Shown piece by piece: positions 19,263-28,033 of a DNA stretch of 64,000 bases. The stretch is from positions 62,001-126,000 of the forward strand of contig NZ_CP082928.1 in the NCBI RefSeq assembly GCF_023517795.1, given 5' to 3'. Within the stretch, counting starts at the first letter, position 1; the number at the start of each line of letters is the position of its first letter. Source of the stretch: Pseudomonas fulva. Its GTDB lineage: Bacteria; Pseudomonadota; Gammaproteobacteria; Pseudomonadales; Pseudomonadaceae. A program made the translations under genes and the position numbers. The notes under the pieces are model-generated. The model was not told the origin of the DNA. It saw only the letters and a list, made by a program, of their open reading frames with translations, and searched no databases.

Positions 19263-20090
19263 CTATTCGAATTCCACCTCGGCCTGCTGGGCCATGCCCG
19301 CGGCAGTGCCCGCCCACAGCTGGGCCCTGCCCGGTTCACTGATGCGCCCGGCCACCTCGAACGGCTCGGGCGCCACCAGGGGGCGCAACCCTCGATAGGC
19401 GAAACGACGCAGCCGCGCCTGGGGCTGGGCACGGCAGAAGGCGCGCAGGTTGAGGGTGGCGATCAGCGGGCCATGCACCACCAGGCCGGCGTAGCCTTCG
19501 GTGTCGGTGACATAGGGCCAGTCGTAGTGGATGCGGTGGCCGTTGAAGGTCACCGCGCTGTAGCGAAACAGCAGGGTCGGGCTCGGCACCACGGCCTCGC
19601 GCCAGTCACCGGCTGGCAGCGCCTCGCCCGCGCCGCGCTTGGGCGGGCTGGGTTCGCGGTAGACGATGTCCTGCTCCTCGCGGATCGCCAGCTCGCCGTC
19701 CTGCAGGTAGTCGTGCTGCACGGTGACGAACAGCAGCGCGCCGGTGCGGCCGTGCTTCTCTTCGATGTGCTTGATGGTCGATACCCGGGTGGCCTCGCCG
19801 CCCACGCGCAAGGGCGCAATGAACTCCAGGCGACCGCCGGCCCACATGCGGTTGCGGTTGTCGGCCGGCGGCAGGAAGCCACCGCGTGCCGGATGCCCGT
19901 CGCCGCCCAGGCCGCTTTCGGCAATGGGCTCCTGGAAGAACGCCCAGTGCCAGAGTGGCGGCAGGGCTTCGCCATGGGCGGGCGTGTCTTCGCCCAGGGT
20001 CGCGGCGATGCGCTTGACCAGGTTGCGGCTCAGTTGATCGTGGGCTTGCTCGGTGCGGCCGATCCAGGCAGAAAAGGCAGAGTCGCTCAT
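19263..20090 (-). CDS. ich: Itaconyl-CoA hydratase-like (MaoC/hot-dog) protein
   Basis: 275-residue double hot-dog hydratase with an N-terminal MaoC-like half and a C-terminal half holding TFNGHRIHYD (residues 181-190), the His/Asp-bearing motif of the mesaconyl-C4-CoA and itaconyl-CoA hydratase group, followed by GLVVHGPL. It should hydrate itaconyl-CoA to citramalyl-CoA, the middle step between the CoA-transferase and the CitE-like lyase. It is the first gene of the operon, divergent from the LysR gene at 20218 with a LysR box between. Confidence 0.87.
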   Translation of the reverse strand: MSDSAFSAWIGRTEQAHDQLSRNLVKRIAATLGEDTPAHGEALPPLWHWAFFQEPIAESGLGGDGHPARGGFLPPADNRNRMWAGGRLEFIAPLRVGGEATRVSTIKHIEEKHGRTGALLFVTVQHDYLQDGELAIREEQDIVYREPSPPKRGAGEALPAGDWREAVVPSPTLLFRYSAVTFNGHRIHYDWPYVTDTEGYAGLVVHGPLIATLNLRAFCRAQPQARLRRFAYRGLRPLVAPEPFEVAGRISEPGRAQLWAGTAAGMAQQAEVEFE

Positions 20091-20165
20091 CGTGGATTCC
20101 AGCTGTCTTGTTATGTGCCGCCAGCATGCAAGCCGATGAATGTTCCGAGAATCCGCATTTATTTA

Positions 20166-20180
20166 ATCCAGCGTTTGGAT
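20166..20180. promoter_or_regulatory. LysR box for the itaconate operon
   Basis: ATCCA-GCGTT-TGGAT is a perfect 5-bp inverted repeat with exact T-N11-A spacing (T20167, A20179). It lies 38 bp before the lysR start in the 127-bp divergent intergenic region, the expected place for a LysR autoregulator. Confidence 0.65.
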
Positions 20181-20217
20181 ATGCTGAACGCCGCCTCCAA
20201 CCCAATGCCGAGCTGCC

Positions 20218-21105
20218 ATGCACTTCGACCTGCCGGATCTGCGCCTCTTCATCCATATCGCCGAATCCCCGAGCCTGACCCAGGGTGCCCGACGTGCCTC
20301 GCTGTCGCCGGCGGCGGCCAGTGCGCGCATCAAGGCCCTGGAAGGCCAGCTGGGTACCCGCCTGCTGTACCGCGACAGCCGTGGCGTGGAACTGACCCCG
20401 GCCGGCCAGCGCCTGCTGCAGCATGCACGGCTGATCATGCGCCAGGTGGATTACCTGAAAAGCGAATTCACCGAATACGGCAGCGACGCGGCCGGGCATA
20501 TCCGCATCTTCGCCAACACCACGGCGGTAACCGAATTCCTGCCGGAGGTCCTTGCAGGCTTTCTCGCCGGCCGGCCCGGCGTGACGGTGGACCTGCAGGA
20601 GCGCCTGAGCCGCGATATCGTGCGTGGCGTACTCGATGGCGGCGCCGACCTGGGCATCATCGCCGGCCCGGTGGAAGCCGCCGGCCTGCAAGTGCTGCAC
20701 TTCAGCACCGACCGCCTGGTGCTGGTGGTGCCGGACGGCCACCCGCTGGCCGGCCGCGAACGCGTCAGCCTGCGTGACACCCTGCAGTATCAGCACATCG
20801 GCCTGCACGACGGCAGTACCCTGCTGACCTTTTTGCGTGAACACGTGGAAACACTCGGTGGCACCCTGTCGCTGCGCATCCAGATGTCCGGCTTCGAAGC
20901 CATCTGCCGCATGGTCGAGGCCAACGTGGGCATCGGCATCATTCCCGAGTCCGCCGCCAGCCGGCACCGCCGCACCATGAAGCTGCGCACCATCGAACTG
21001 GAAGAGCCCTGGGCGATCCGCGAGCGCAGCATGTTGGTTCGTGACCTCGAAGCACTGCCCGGCAGCGTCCGGGCGTTGATCGCCACGCTGCTGCCGGAAG
21101 CTTGA
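20218..21105 (+). CDS. ripR: LysR-family regulator of the itaconate operon (copy 2)
   Basis: 295-residue LysR regulator: HTH in the first 60 residues (LPDLRLFIHIAESPSLTQGARR) and an effector-binding domain after about residue 90. It is divergent from the itaconate genes, like the regulator PA0877 (RipR) in P. aeruginosa, so activation of the operon by itaconate or itaconyl-CoA is inferred from position. It shares extended similarity with the LysR at 4779, consistent with a duplication. The gene converges on phhR with 38 bp between. Confidence 0.85.
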   Translation: MHFDLPDLRLFIHIAESPSLTQGARRASLSPAAASARIKALEGQLGTRLLYRDSRGVELTPAGQRLLQHARLIMRQVDYLKSEFTEYGSDAAGHIRIFANTTAVTEFLPEVLAGFLAGRPGVTVDLQERLSRDIVRGVLDGGADLGIIAGPVEAAGLQVLHFSTDRLVLVVPDGHPLAGRERVSLRDTLQYQHIGLHDGSTLLTFLREHVETLGGTLSLRIQMSGFEAICRMVEANVGIGIIPESAASRHRRTMKLRTIELEEPWAIRERSMLVRDLEALPGSVRALIATLLPEA

Positions 21106-21143
21106 TATCCAGTAGCGTCTTCGCGGCTACGACGCCTTCAGCC

Positions 21144-22694
21144 TCACTTGCCCACCCCATGCTCACGCAACTTGTTGGCGATGGTGGTGTGGGACACGCC
21201 CAGGCGCTTGCCGAGCAGGCGGCTGCTGGGAAACTCGCCGTGCAGGCGTTCCAGTACGGCTTTTTCGAAGCGCCCGACGATGGCGTCCAGTCCGCCTTCC
21301 AGCGAGAAGTCGCCCAGCGGCTGCGCCGCGCCGTAGCCTGGTAGGCGGATATGTTCGGGCTTGACCATCGCGCCGTCGCACAGCGACACCGCCTGGAACA
21401 GCACGTTCTCCAGCTGCCTGACGTTGCCCGGCCAGTGGTAGCGACCGAGTTTTTCCAACGCAGCCGGCGCCAGACCCGGTAGCGGGCAGCCGATCTGTCG
21501 GCTGGCGCGGTCGAGAAAATGCTCGGCCAGGGGCTGCAGGCCATCCAGGCATTCACGCAGCGGCGGGATATGCAGGCTGAGCACGTTGAGGCGATGATAA
21601 AGGTCTTCGCGAAACTCGCCACGGGCGCACAGCTCGGAAAGGTCGACCTGGGTGGCGCAGGTCACCCGCACGTCGAGGTACACCTCCTCGTCGCTGCCAA
21701 CCCGCCGAAAGCAGCCATCCTGCAGGAAGCGCAGCAGCTTGGCCTGCAGGCGCGGGCTCATTTCACCGACGCCATCGAGAAACAGCGTACCGCCCGCGGT
21801 CAGCTCCAGCAGGCCCAGCTTGCCTTCGGCGCGGGCGCCCTCGAAGGCGCCGGGGCCGTAGCCGAACAGCTCGGTCTCGGCCATTGACTCGGGCAGGCCG
21901 GCGCAATTGAGCGCCATGAATGGCGACTGACCGCGCGGGCTGGCCAGGTGGCAGGCGCGGGCCAGCAGCTCCTTGCCGGTACCGGTTTCGCCTTCGATCA
22001 GCAGCGGCGCATCCAGCGGCGCCATACGCCGCGCCTCGCGCACCACGGCCGCCATCACCTTAGAGCTCTGGAAGATGCTGTCGAAGCCACGCAACTCCTG
22101 CTTGCGCACCTGATAGATACGCTCGCCGACGCGGTCGGCGCGGTGCAGGGTCAGCACCGCGCCTGCCATGGCTTCGCTGTCATCGTGTTCGCTCTGCAGC
22201 GGTGCGATATCGGCGAGAAACACGTCGCCGCAGACCTTCACCCGCAGCCCGTTGATGCGCGAACGATTGGCGCGCACCAGCTCCGGCAGATCGAAATCCT
22301 CGATGTAGCGCGACAGCGCGATGCCCGGCACCTCGTCCACCCGCACGCCAAGCAGACCAGCCGCAGCCCGGTTGGCGGCGACGATGCTGCCGCCCATGTC
22401 CACGGACAGCACCGGAAACTCCAGGGCGCCGAGCAAGGCATTGAGCTCCAGGTGGCGGCGCTCGCTGGGCATCAGCCCCACGCGCTTGACGCCGAACACG
22501 CCGGTGATGGCCTCGAACCTGGCGCGCAGGGCCTGGAACTGCAGGTTGATCAGGTTGGGGCAATGCAGGTAGATGGCGTTGCCCTGCTCGCCGCCGACCT
22601 CGCCGCGGGCGACGTTGATGCCGTAGTCGACCAGCAGTTCGAGGATGTCGCGCAGGATGCCCACACGGTTCTGGCAGTGAATCTTGATACGCAT
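21144..22694 (-). CDS. phhR: TyrR-type aromatic amino acid regulator PhhR
   Basis: 516-residue regulator: an ACT domain at the N-terminus (MRIKIHCQNRVGILRDIL), a PAS domain at about 80-190, an AAA+ domain with Walker A GETGTGKE (235-242), and a C-terminal Fis-like HTH. The loop that contacts sigma-54 in true enhancer-binding proteins reads GAFEGA (282-287) instead of GAFTGA, as expected for TyrR/PhhR proteins that act with sigma-70. The start at 22694 gives the ACT domain its normal beginning; the upstream open extension does not fit. It is divergent from phhA and should activate phenylalanine and tyrosine catabolism genes in response to aromatic amino acids. Confidence 0.92.
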   Translation of the reverse strand: MRIKIHCQNRVGILRDILELLVDYGINVARGEVGGEQGNAIYLHCPNLINLQFQALRARFEAITGVFGVKRVGLMPSERRHLELNALLGALEFPVLSVDMGGSIVAANRAAAGLLGVRVDEVPGIALSRYIEDFDLPELVRANRSRINGLRVKVCGDVFLADIAPLQSEHDDSEAMAGAVLTLHRADRVGERIYQVRKQELRGFDSIFQSSKVMAAVVREARRMAPLDAPLLIEGETGTGKELLARACHLASPRGQSPFMALNCAGLPESMAETELFGYGPGAFEGARAEGKLGLLELTAGGTLFLDGVGEMSPRLQAKLLRFLQDGCFRRVGSDEEVYLDVRVTCATQVDLSELCARGEFREDLYHRLNVLSLHIPPLRECLDGLQPLAEHFLDRASRQIGCPLPGLAPAALEKLGRYHWPGNVRQLENVLFQAVSLCDGAMVKPEHIRLPGYGAAQPLGDFSLEGGLDAIVGRFEKAVLERLHGEFPSSRLLGKRLGVSHTTIANKLREHGVGK

Positions 22695-22777
22695 GACGGC
22701 CGCTCTTGTTATTTTCGTCAAGGTTTCTTGCCAGTCTAGAGGAAGCCGCCCAACCAGGAACAGGCTTTCGCCCATGA

Positions 22778-22795
22778 CGTAATGCTTTCTTTACG
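22778..22795. promoter_or_regulatory. TyrR/PhhR box upstream of phhA
   Basis: CGTAAT-GCTTTC-TTTACG matches the TyrR/PhhR consensus TGTAAA-N6-TTTACA with the correct 18-bp span (inverted CGTAA / TTACG). It lies about 114 bp before the phhA start, in the phhR-phhA divergent gap. No clear -24/-12 sigma-54 promoter was found there. Confidence 0.65.
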
Positions 22796-22908
22796 AAAAC
22801 GGCTTCCTATCAGCCCTCGAAACACTGCCCGCGCTCGCCCAAAGCGTGCCCGCCTGGGGCATGCTCGGACCAGCCATGACCCGAACGGATGTGCAGGGAG
22901 ATCGCCAG

Positions 22909-23694
22909 ATGAAAGCCAGCCAGTACGTTGCCAGGCAGCCTGACGCGAACGGCTTTATCGACTACAGCGAGGTCGAGCATCGCACCTGGCAGACGCTGAT
23001 CGAGCGTCAGTTGAAGGTGATCGAGCCGCGGGCCTGCCAGGCGTACCTGGACGGCATCGACAAGCTCGCCCTGCCCCGCGACCGCATTCCCCAACTGCCC
23101 GATATCAACCGTGTGCTGCAGGCCAGCACCGGCTGGCAGGTCGCCCAGGTGCCGGCGCTGATTCCCTTCCAGCGTTTTTTCGAGCTGCTCGCCAACAAGC
23201 AGTTTCCGGTGGCCACCTTTATCCGTACGGTGGAGGATCTCGACTACCTGCAGGAGCCGGATATCTTTCACGAAATCTTCGGCCACTGCCCGCTGCTGAC
23301 CAATTCCTGGTTCGCCGAATTCACCCATACCTACGGCCGCCTGGGCCTGGCCGCCAGCCCTCAGGAGCGGGTGTTCCTGGCGCGCCTGTACTGGATGACC
23401 ATCGAGTTCGGCCTGGTGGATACACCGGCCGGTAGGCGCATCTACGGCGGCGGCATTCTCTCCTCGCCCAGGGAGGCGGTGTATTGTCTGTCCAACGAGC
23501 CAGAGCACCAGCCGTTCGACCCCGTGGAGGCCATGCGCACGCCCTATCGCATCGACATCCTGCAGCCGCTGTACTTCGTGCTGCCGGACCTGCAACGGCT
23601 GTTCGCCCTGGCGCAACAGGACATCATGAGCCTGGTGCAGCAGACCATGGCGCTGGGCCTGCATGCGCCGAAATTTCCACCTAAAGCGGCCTAA
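22909..23694 (+). CDS. phhA: Phenylalanine 4-hydroxylase
   Basis: 261-residue pterin-dependent, non-heme iron hydroxylase that converts phenylalanine to tyrosine. Iron ligands are visible in HEIFGH (two His) and in YWMTIEFGL (Glu). The start at 22909 (MKASQYVARQPDANGF) follows GGGAG by 9 nt and matches the known Pseudomonas N-terminus, so the open 21 codons upstream are not used. phhB follows after 37 bp and recycles the pterin. Expression is expected to depend on PhhR through the box at 22778. Confidence 0.97.
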   Translation: MKASQYVARQPDANGFIDYSEVEHRTWQTLIERQLKVIEPRACQAYLDGIDKLALPRDRIPQLPDINRVLQASTGWQVAQVPALIPFQRFFELLANKQFPVATFIRTVEDLDYLQEPDIFHEIFGHCPLLTNSWFAEFTHTYGRLGLAASPQERVFLARLYWMTIEFGLVDTPAGRRIYGGGILSSPREAVYCLSNEPEHQPFDPVEAMRTPYRIDILQPLYFVLPDLQRLFALAQQDIMSLVQQTMALGLHAPKFPPKAA

Positions 23695-23731
23695 GAACCG
23701 GCCGTGACGATCAACGTCTAGAGGAACCCTC

Positions 23732-24088
23732 ATGACCGCACTGTCCCAAGCCACCTGCGAAGCCTGCAGCGCCGATGCACCCAAAGTCAGCGAGGCCGAA
23801 CTGGCGCAGCTGATCAAGGAAATCCCGGACTGGAACATCGAGGTTCGTGACGGCGTGATGCAACTCGAGCGGGCCTACGCCTTCCGCACCTTCAAGCATG
23901 CGTTGGCCTTTACCAACGCCGTGGGCGAGATCGCCGAGAGCGAGAACCATCATCCGTCGCTGCTCACCGAATGGGGCAAGGTCACCGTGACCTGGTGGAG
24001 CCACTCGATCAAGGGTTTGCACCGCAACGACTTCGTCATGGCCGCGCGCACCGACGAGCTGGCCAAGGCGGCCGAAGGGCGCAAGTGA
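23732..24088 (+). CDS. phhB: Pterin-4a-carbinolamine dehydratase
   Basis: 118-residue PhhB/DCoH-family enzyme that dehydrates 4a-hydroxy-tetrahydropterin made by PhhA, allowing cofactor recycling. The conserved segment [19 protein letters not shown] holds the active-site histidines. It is downstream of phhA in the same operon. Full length for the family. Confidence 0.97.
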   Translation: MTALSQATCEACSADAPKVSEAELAQLIKEIPDWNIEVRDGVMQLERAYAFRTFKHALAFTNAVGEIAESENHHPSLLTEWGKVTVTWWSHSIKGLHRNDFVMAARTDELAKAAEGRK

Positions 24089-24279
24089 GATGCCCCGCAA
24101 ACGGGAAAAACTCGCTCGCCTACGCACCGTGCTGGAGCCTTTCACTGGCCCCGAAAATCGATAGACCGTTCGTCGGTAAAAATAATCCTTTAGTATCATA
24201 TAGATAGAAAACAACCCCGGAGATCATTGGCGCGCTTCCTGCTTGCCATCGCCGGCATAGTTCCCTAGGGTTGTTCGCC

Positions 24280-25569
24280 ATGTGGTCCTTGATTGCCCCT
24301 ATCAGCTCGTTGCTGGGTGGGGTTGCATTACTCCTCCTCGGCAATGGTCTGCTCAACACCCTACTGACCCTGCGTGGCGTCGCCGAAGGCTACTCCACCG
24401 GGATGCTCGGCCTGATCATGTCCGGGTACTTCGTCGGTTTTCTCCTCGGTACCTGGCTGGCGATTCCGCTGGTGCGCCGCGTTGGGCATATCCGTGCCTT
24501 CTCCTTCTGCGCCGCCCTCGCCGCCATCACCGCACTGCTCCATGTGCTGCTCGTCGATCCCTGGGTCTGGCTCGGCCTGCGGGTACTCTACGGCCTGGCG
24601 CTGGTCAGCCTGTACATGGTCATCGAGAGCTGGCTCAACGCCCAGGTGCCCAACGACAAACGCGGGCAGATGTTCGCCGTGTACATGGCGGTCAACCTCG
24701 GCGCCCTGGCGGCCGCCCAGCAACTGCTGAACCTCGCCGAGCCGACCGACTTCCTGCTGTTCGCCCTGGCGGCCATGCTGATCAGCGCAGCGCTGATGCC
24801 CATCACCCTGACCCGCCAGCCCCAGCCCAGCGTGCCGGACACCCTGCACACCAACCTGCGCGCCATCCTCGGCATCGCGCCACTGTCGATTGCCGCAGCC
24901 GGCCTTTCCGGCCTGGCCCTGGGTGCGTTCTGGGGCATGGCGCCGGTGTATGCCAGCCTCAACGGCTTCGATGCCCCCGGGGTCGGGCTGATGATGAGCG
25001 CCACCATTCTCGGTGGCGCGCTACTGCAATGGCCGATCGGCCGTTTCTCCGACAATCATGACCGGCGCTGGGTGCTGTTCTGGGTGGTCAGCGCGGCGGT
25101 GGCCGTCGCTCTGGCAATGAGCCTGTTACCCGCGGGCCGCCCGCTGCTGGGGCTGATGTTCCTGTTCGGTGGGCTGTCGTTCGCCATCTACCCCATCGCC
25201 GTGGCGCAGCTGATCGACCAGTTGCACAGCGACGAGATTCTTTCCGGTTCCAGCAGCCTGCTGATGGTCAACGGCGTCGGCTCGGTGTGCGGCCCGCTGC
25301 TCGCCGGCCTGTTGATGCAGCACCTGGGCGCCGCCGCACTGCCGCTGTACTTCGCCGCCACCCTGGGGCTGCTGGCGGCCTACACCTTCTATCGCCTGCG
25401 TCACGTCAGCGACCTGGTCGCTGGTGAGCAGGCGCATTTCGTGCCGATGTTGCGCACCAGCCACACCGTGCTGGAGCTGATGCCCGATGCACCGCCACCG
25501 GCGGACGACATCGACTCGGACAACGATCACCCGGGTGACGAGCGGGAGCCCGTCACCACTTCGTCGTAG
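24280..25569 (+). CDS. MFS transporter of unknown substrate
   Basis: 429-residue inner-membrane carrier with about twelve helices and MFS motif A-like loops (GTWLAIPLVRRVGHIRAFS after helix 2; GRFSDNHDRRWVL in the second half). A hydrophilic tail of about 50 residues, rich in Asp and Pro, follows the last helix. It resembles the MFS gene at 33855-35201 in size, loop sequence and tail. The ATG at 24280 is favoured over an in-frame TTG three codons upstream. The gap before it (24089-24279) holds only an A/T-rich stretch that may be its promoter. The next gene makes glucosylglycerol phosphate, but I cannot tie the carrier to it. Confidence 0.85.
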   Translation: MWSLIAPISSLLGGVALLLLGNGLLNTLLTLRGVAEGYSTGMLGLIMSGYFVGFLLGTWLAIPLVRRVGHIRAFSFCAALAAITALLHVLLVDPWVWLGLRVLYGLALVSLYMVIESWLNAQVPNDKRGQMFAVYMAVNLGALAAAQQLLNLAEPTDFLLFALAAMLISAALMPITLTRQPQPSVPDTLHTNLRAILGIAPLSIAAAGLSGLALGAFWGMAPVYASLNGFDAPGVGLMMSATILGGALLQWPIGRFSDNHDRRWVLFWVVSAAVAVALAMSLLPAGRPLLGLMFLFGGLSFAIYPIAVAQLIDQLHSDEILSGSSSLLMVNGVGSVCGPLLAGLLMQHLGAAALPLYFAATLGLLAAYTFYRLRHVSDLVAGEQAHFVPMLRTSHTVLELMPDAPPPADDIDSDNDHPGDEREPVTTSS

Positions 25570-25657
25570 GCACATGTCCGCCTACAGAACAGAGGCACCA
25601 GCAAGGTGCCCGCTTTACCCGTCGGCTGCTGCCGGCGCTTTGACAGGGAGACTACGC

Positions 25658-27913
25658 ATGCTACTTGCAACCGATCTCGATGGAACCTTTCTCGCCGGTG
25701 ATCCCGAGGACCGCCTGAGCCTCTACCAGACCATCGCCGCCCACCCGGAAATCCAGCTGGCCTACGTCACCGGGCGCAGCCTCGAAGCGGTCCTGCCGCT
25801 GCTGGCCGATCCCACCCTGCCGCAACCGGACTTCATCATCGCCGATGTCGGCGCTACCTTCGTACATGGCGATACCCTGCAACCCATTCAACAGCTGCAG
25901 AGCCAGGTCGATGCCCGCTGGCCGGGTGAGAGCCAGGTGGCCCAGGCCCTGGAGGGTTTCGGCCTGGAACGCCAGGACGTGCCCCAGGCGCGCCGCTGCT
26001 CGTACTTCTGCACGCCTGAACAGGCCGCCAACCCGGCTCTGGCCGAGGTCGCAGAAACGCTAGGTTGCGATCTGCTGTATTCCGCGGATCGCTACCTCGA
26101 CTTTCTGCCCAAGGGCGTCAACAAGGGCACCAGCCTCAAGGCGCTGGTCGGCTGGCTGGGGCTCGACGACGGCGAGGTGCTGGCCTGTGGCGACACCCTC
26201 AATGACCTGAACATGCTCGACGGCACCTACAAGGGCGTTTGCGTGGGTGAGTCCGAGCCCAACTTAATCAAGGCCACCGAGCATCAATCGTGGATCCTGC
26301 AGGCGGACCGCCCGGGCTGCGGCGGCATCCTGCAGGCCTTCGTGCATTTCGGCTTTCTTGGCGAGCACGGCATCGCTGCCGAAAAACGCACCGCTACCAA
26401 GCCAGGACGCGCCGAGCTGGTGATGGTCTATCATCGCCTGCCCTACGAGGAACATCGCGGCGCGGACGGCAAGGTGCAGCGCCGCCGCCCGACCTCGCCC
26501 AACGGCATCATCCCCACCCTGATGAGTTTCTTCGGCGACGCGCGCCCAGGCTCCTGGGTCGCCTGGGCCGTCGACGAAGGCGGCGACGAGCCCTTCGAAA
26601 CCCACACCACGGTGGACGCCGAACGCTATCCGAAACTCACCGCCGCCCGGGTGGCGCTGAGCAAGCGGGAAGTCGACATCTTCTACAAGCGTTTCTCCAA
26701 GGAAGCCTTCTGGCCGACGCTGCACACCTTCTGGGAGCGCGCCCGCTTCGACGAGGACGACTGGCAGGTGTTTCTCAAGGTCAACCGCGCCTTCGCCGAG
26801 CGTACCGCCAAGGAAGCCGCCATCGGTGCCGTGGTCTGGCTGCACGACTACAACCTGTGGATGGTGCCCGGCTACCTGCGCGAACTGCGCCCGGACCTGC
26901 GCATCGCCTTCTTTCACCACACCTACTTCCCCTCGGCGGACGTGTTCAACGTGTTGCCGTGGCGCCGGCAGATCATCGGCAGCCTGTTGCAGTGCGATTA
27001 CATCGGCTTTCATATCCCCCGTCAGGTGGAGAACTTCGTCGACGTGGCCCGGGGCGTCACGCCGCTGCAGACCGTCAGTCGACAGAACTGCGCACCGCGT
27101 TTCGTCACCTACGGCTGCGCGGTGGGCCTGGAGCGCATGACCACCGCCGTGGACACCGGCAGCCGGGTGGTCAAGCTCGGCGCCCACCCGGTCGGCCTGG
27201 ATATCGACCGGGTGCGCAACGCCCTGGCCCAGGACAAGACCCGCGAGCAGATGGCCAACCTGCGCAAGGAACTGAGCGGCATCAAGCTGGTGCTGTCGGT
27301 GGAACGCCTGGATTACACCAAGGGCATCCTGGAAAAACTGCAGGCCTACGAGCGCCTGCTGGCCGACAACCCGGAGCTGCACAAGAAGATCACCCTGGTC
27401 AGCATCTGCGTGCCGGCCGCCCGGGAGATGACCATCTACGACGAACTGCAGTCGCAGATCGAACAGGCGGTCGGGCGCATCAACGGCCGCTTCGCACGAA
27501 TCGGCTGGACGCCGGTGCAGTTCTTCTTCCGCAGCTTCCCGTTCGACGAGGTGGTGGCCTGGTACGCCATGGCCGACGTGATGTGGATCACCCCGCTGCG
27601 CGACGGCCTCAACCTGGTGGCCAAGGAATTCGTCGCCACCCAGGGGCTGACCGATGGCCAGGGCGTGCTGGCCCTGTCGGAATTCGCCGGCGCCGCCGCC
27701 GAGCTCAAGGGCGCGCTGCTGACCAACCCCCACGACACCGCCGACCTGGCGCAAACCTGCTACCTGGCGCTGAACATGCCCAAGGCAGAGGCCAAGGCGC
27801 GGCTGCGCGAGCTGTTCGATATCGTCAGCTACAACGACATCCGCCGCTGGGGCGACGAGTTCCTGGCCGGTGTCGCCGAGCCGGAGCCGGTATTGAAGCT
27901 GGCGGCGGGCTGA
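25658..27913 (+). CDS. ggpPS: Fused HAD phosphatase / glucosylglycerol-phosphate synthase
   Basis: 751-residue two-domain enzyme. Residues 1 to about 240 are a HAD phosphatase: DLDGT at 6-10, ACGDTLNDLNML near 180. The rest is a GT20 glycosyltransferase: HDYNLWMVPGYL at about 396, YIGFHIPRQVENFVDV, and SVERLDYTKGI. The GT20 half reads like cyanobacterial GgpS rather than trehalose-phosphate synthase (NLW after HDY, IPRQVENFVDV, and MVYHRLPYEE). It should form glucosylglycerol phosphate from ADP-glucose and glycerol-3-phosphate and dephosphorylate it to the osmolyte glucosylglycerol. GGGAG 7 nt upstream fixes the start at 25658. The gene stands alone, and a REP-like hairpin follows it. OtsA activity is the main alternative. 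Confidence 0.87.
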   Translation: MLLATDLDGTFLAGDPEDRLSLYQTIAAHPEIQLAYVTGRSLEAVLPLLADPTLPQPDFIIADVGATFVHGDTLQPIQQLQSQVDARWPGESQVAQALEGFGLERQDVPQARRCSYFCTPEQAANPALAEVAETLGCDLLYSADRYLDFLPKGVNKGTSLKALVGWLGLDDGEVLACGDTLNDLNMLDGTYKGVCVGESEPNLIKATEHQSWILQADRPGCGGILQAFVHFGFLGEHGIAAEKRTATKPGRAELVMVYHRLPYEEHRGADGKVQRRRPTSPNGIIPTLMSFFGDARPGSWVAWAVDEGGDEPFETHTTVDAERYPKLTAARVALSKREVDIFYKRFSKEAFWPTLHTFWERARFDEDDWQVFLKVNRAFAERTAKEAAIGAVVWLHDYNLWMVPGYLRELRPDLRIAFFHHTYFPSADVFNVLPWRRQIIGSLLQCDYIGFHIPRQVENFVDVARGVTPLQTVSRQNCAPRFVTYGCAVGLERMTTAVDTGSRVVKLGAHPVGLDIDRVRNALAQDKTREQMANLRKELSGIKLVLSVERLDYTKGILEKLQAYERLLADNPELHKKITLVSICVPAAREMTIYDELQSQIEQAVGRINGRFARIGWTPVQFFFRSFPFDEVVAWYAMADVMWITPLRDGLNLVAKEFVATQGLTDGQGVLALSEFAGAAAELKGALLTNPHDTADLAQTCYLALNMPKAEAKARLRELFDIVSYNDIRRWGDEFLAGVAEPEPVLKLAAG

Positions 27914-27929
27914 GCCAAGGGAATGGATC

Positions 27930-27961
27930 TGTGGGAGCGGGCGGGGACGCCCGCTCTCACA
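27930..27961. repeat. REP-like hairpin after ggpPS
   Basis: TGTGGGAGCGGGC and GCCCGCTCTCACA form a 13-bp stem with one mismatch. It resembles the widespread Pseudomonas REP sequence and lies 16 bp past the ggpPS stop, where it may act as terminator or mRNA-stabilising structure. Confidence 0.7.
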
Positions 27962-28033
27962 AGCTGTGTTCTGCCCTGCTCCATGGCTCGCACCTGATAT
28001 GCTGCGCGCCACCGCGAGAACGAGACACGCAGC

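Noticed and set aside
21144..22694. Sigma-54 enhancer-binding protein
   Set aside because: AAA+ domain is present but the sigma-54 contact loop is GAFEGA and the ACT-PAS layout is that of TyrR/PhhR.
24090..24164. 24-codon frame (MPRKREKL...) directly after phhB
   Set aside because: Too short, no ribosome site beyond the phhB stop overlap and no recognisable feature.
25658..27913. Reading ggpPS as a trehalose-phosphate synthase/phosphatase fusion
   Set aside because: HDYNLW, IPRQVENFVDV and MVYHRLPYEE are GgpS-type; domain order (phosphatase first) also differs from the usual OtsA-OtsB fusions.
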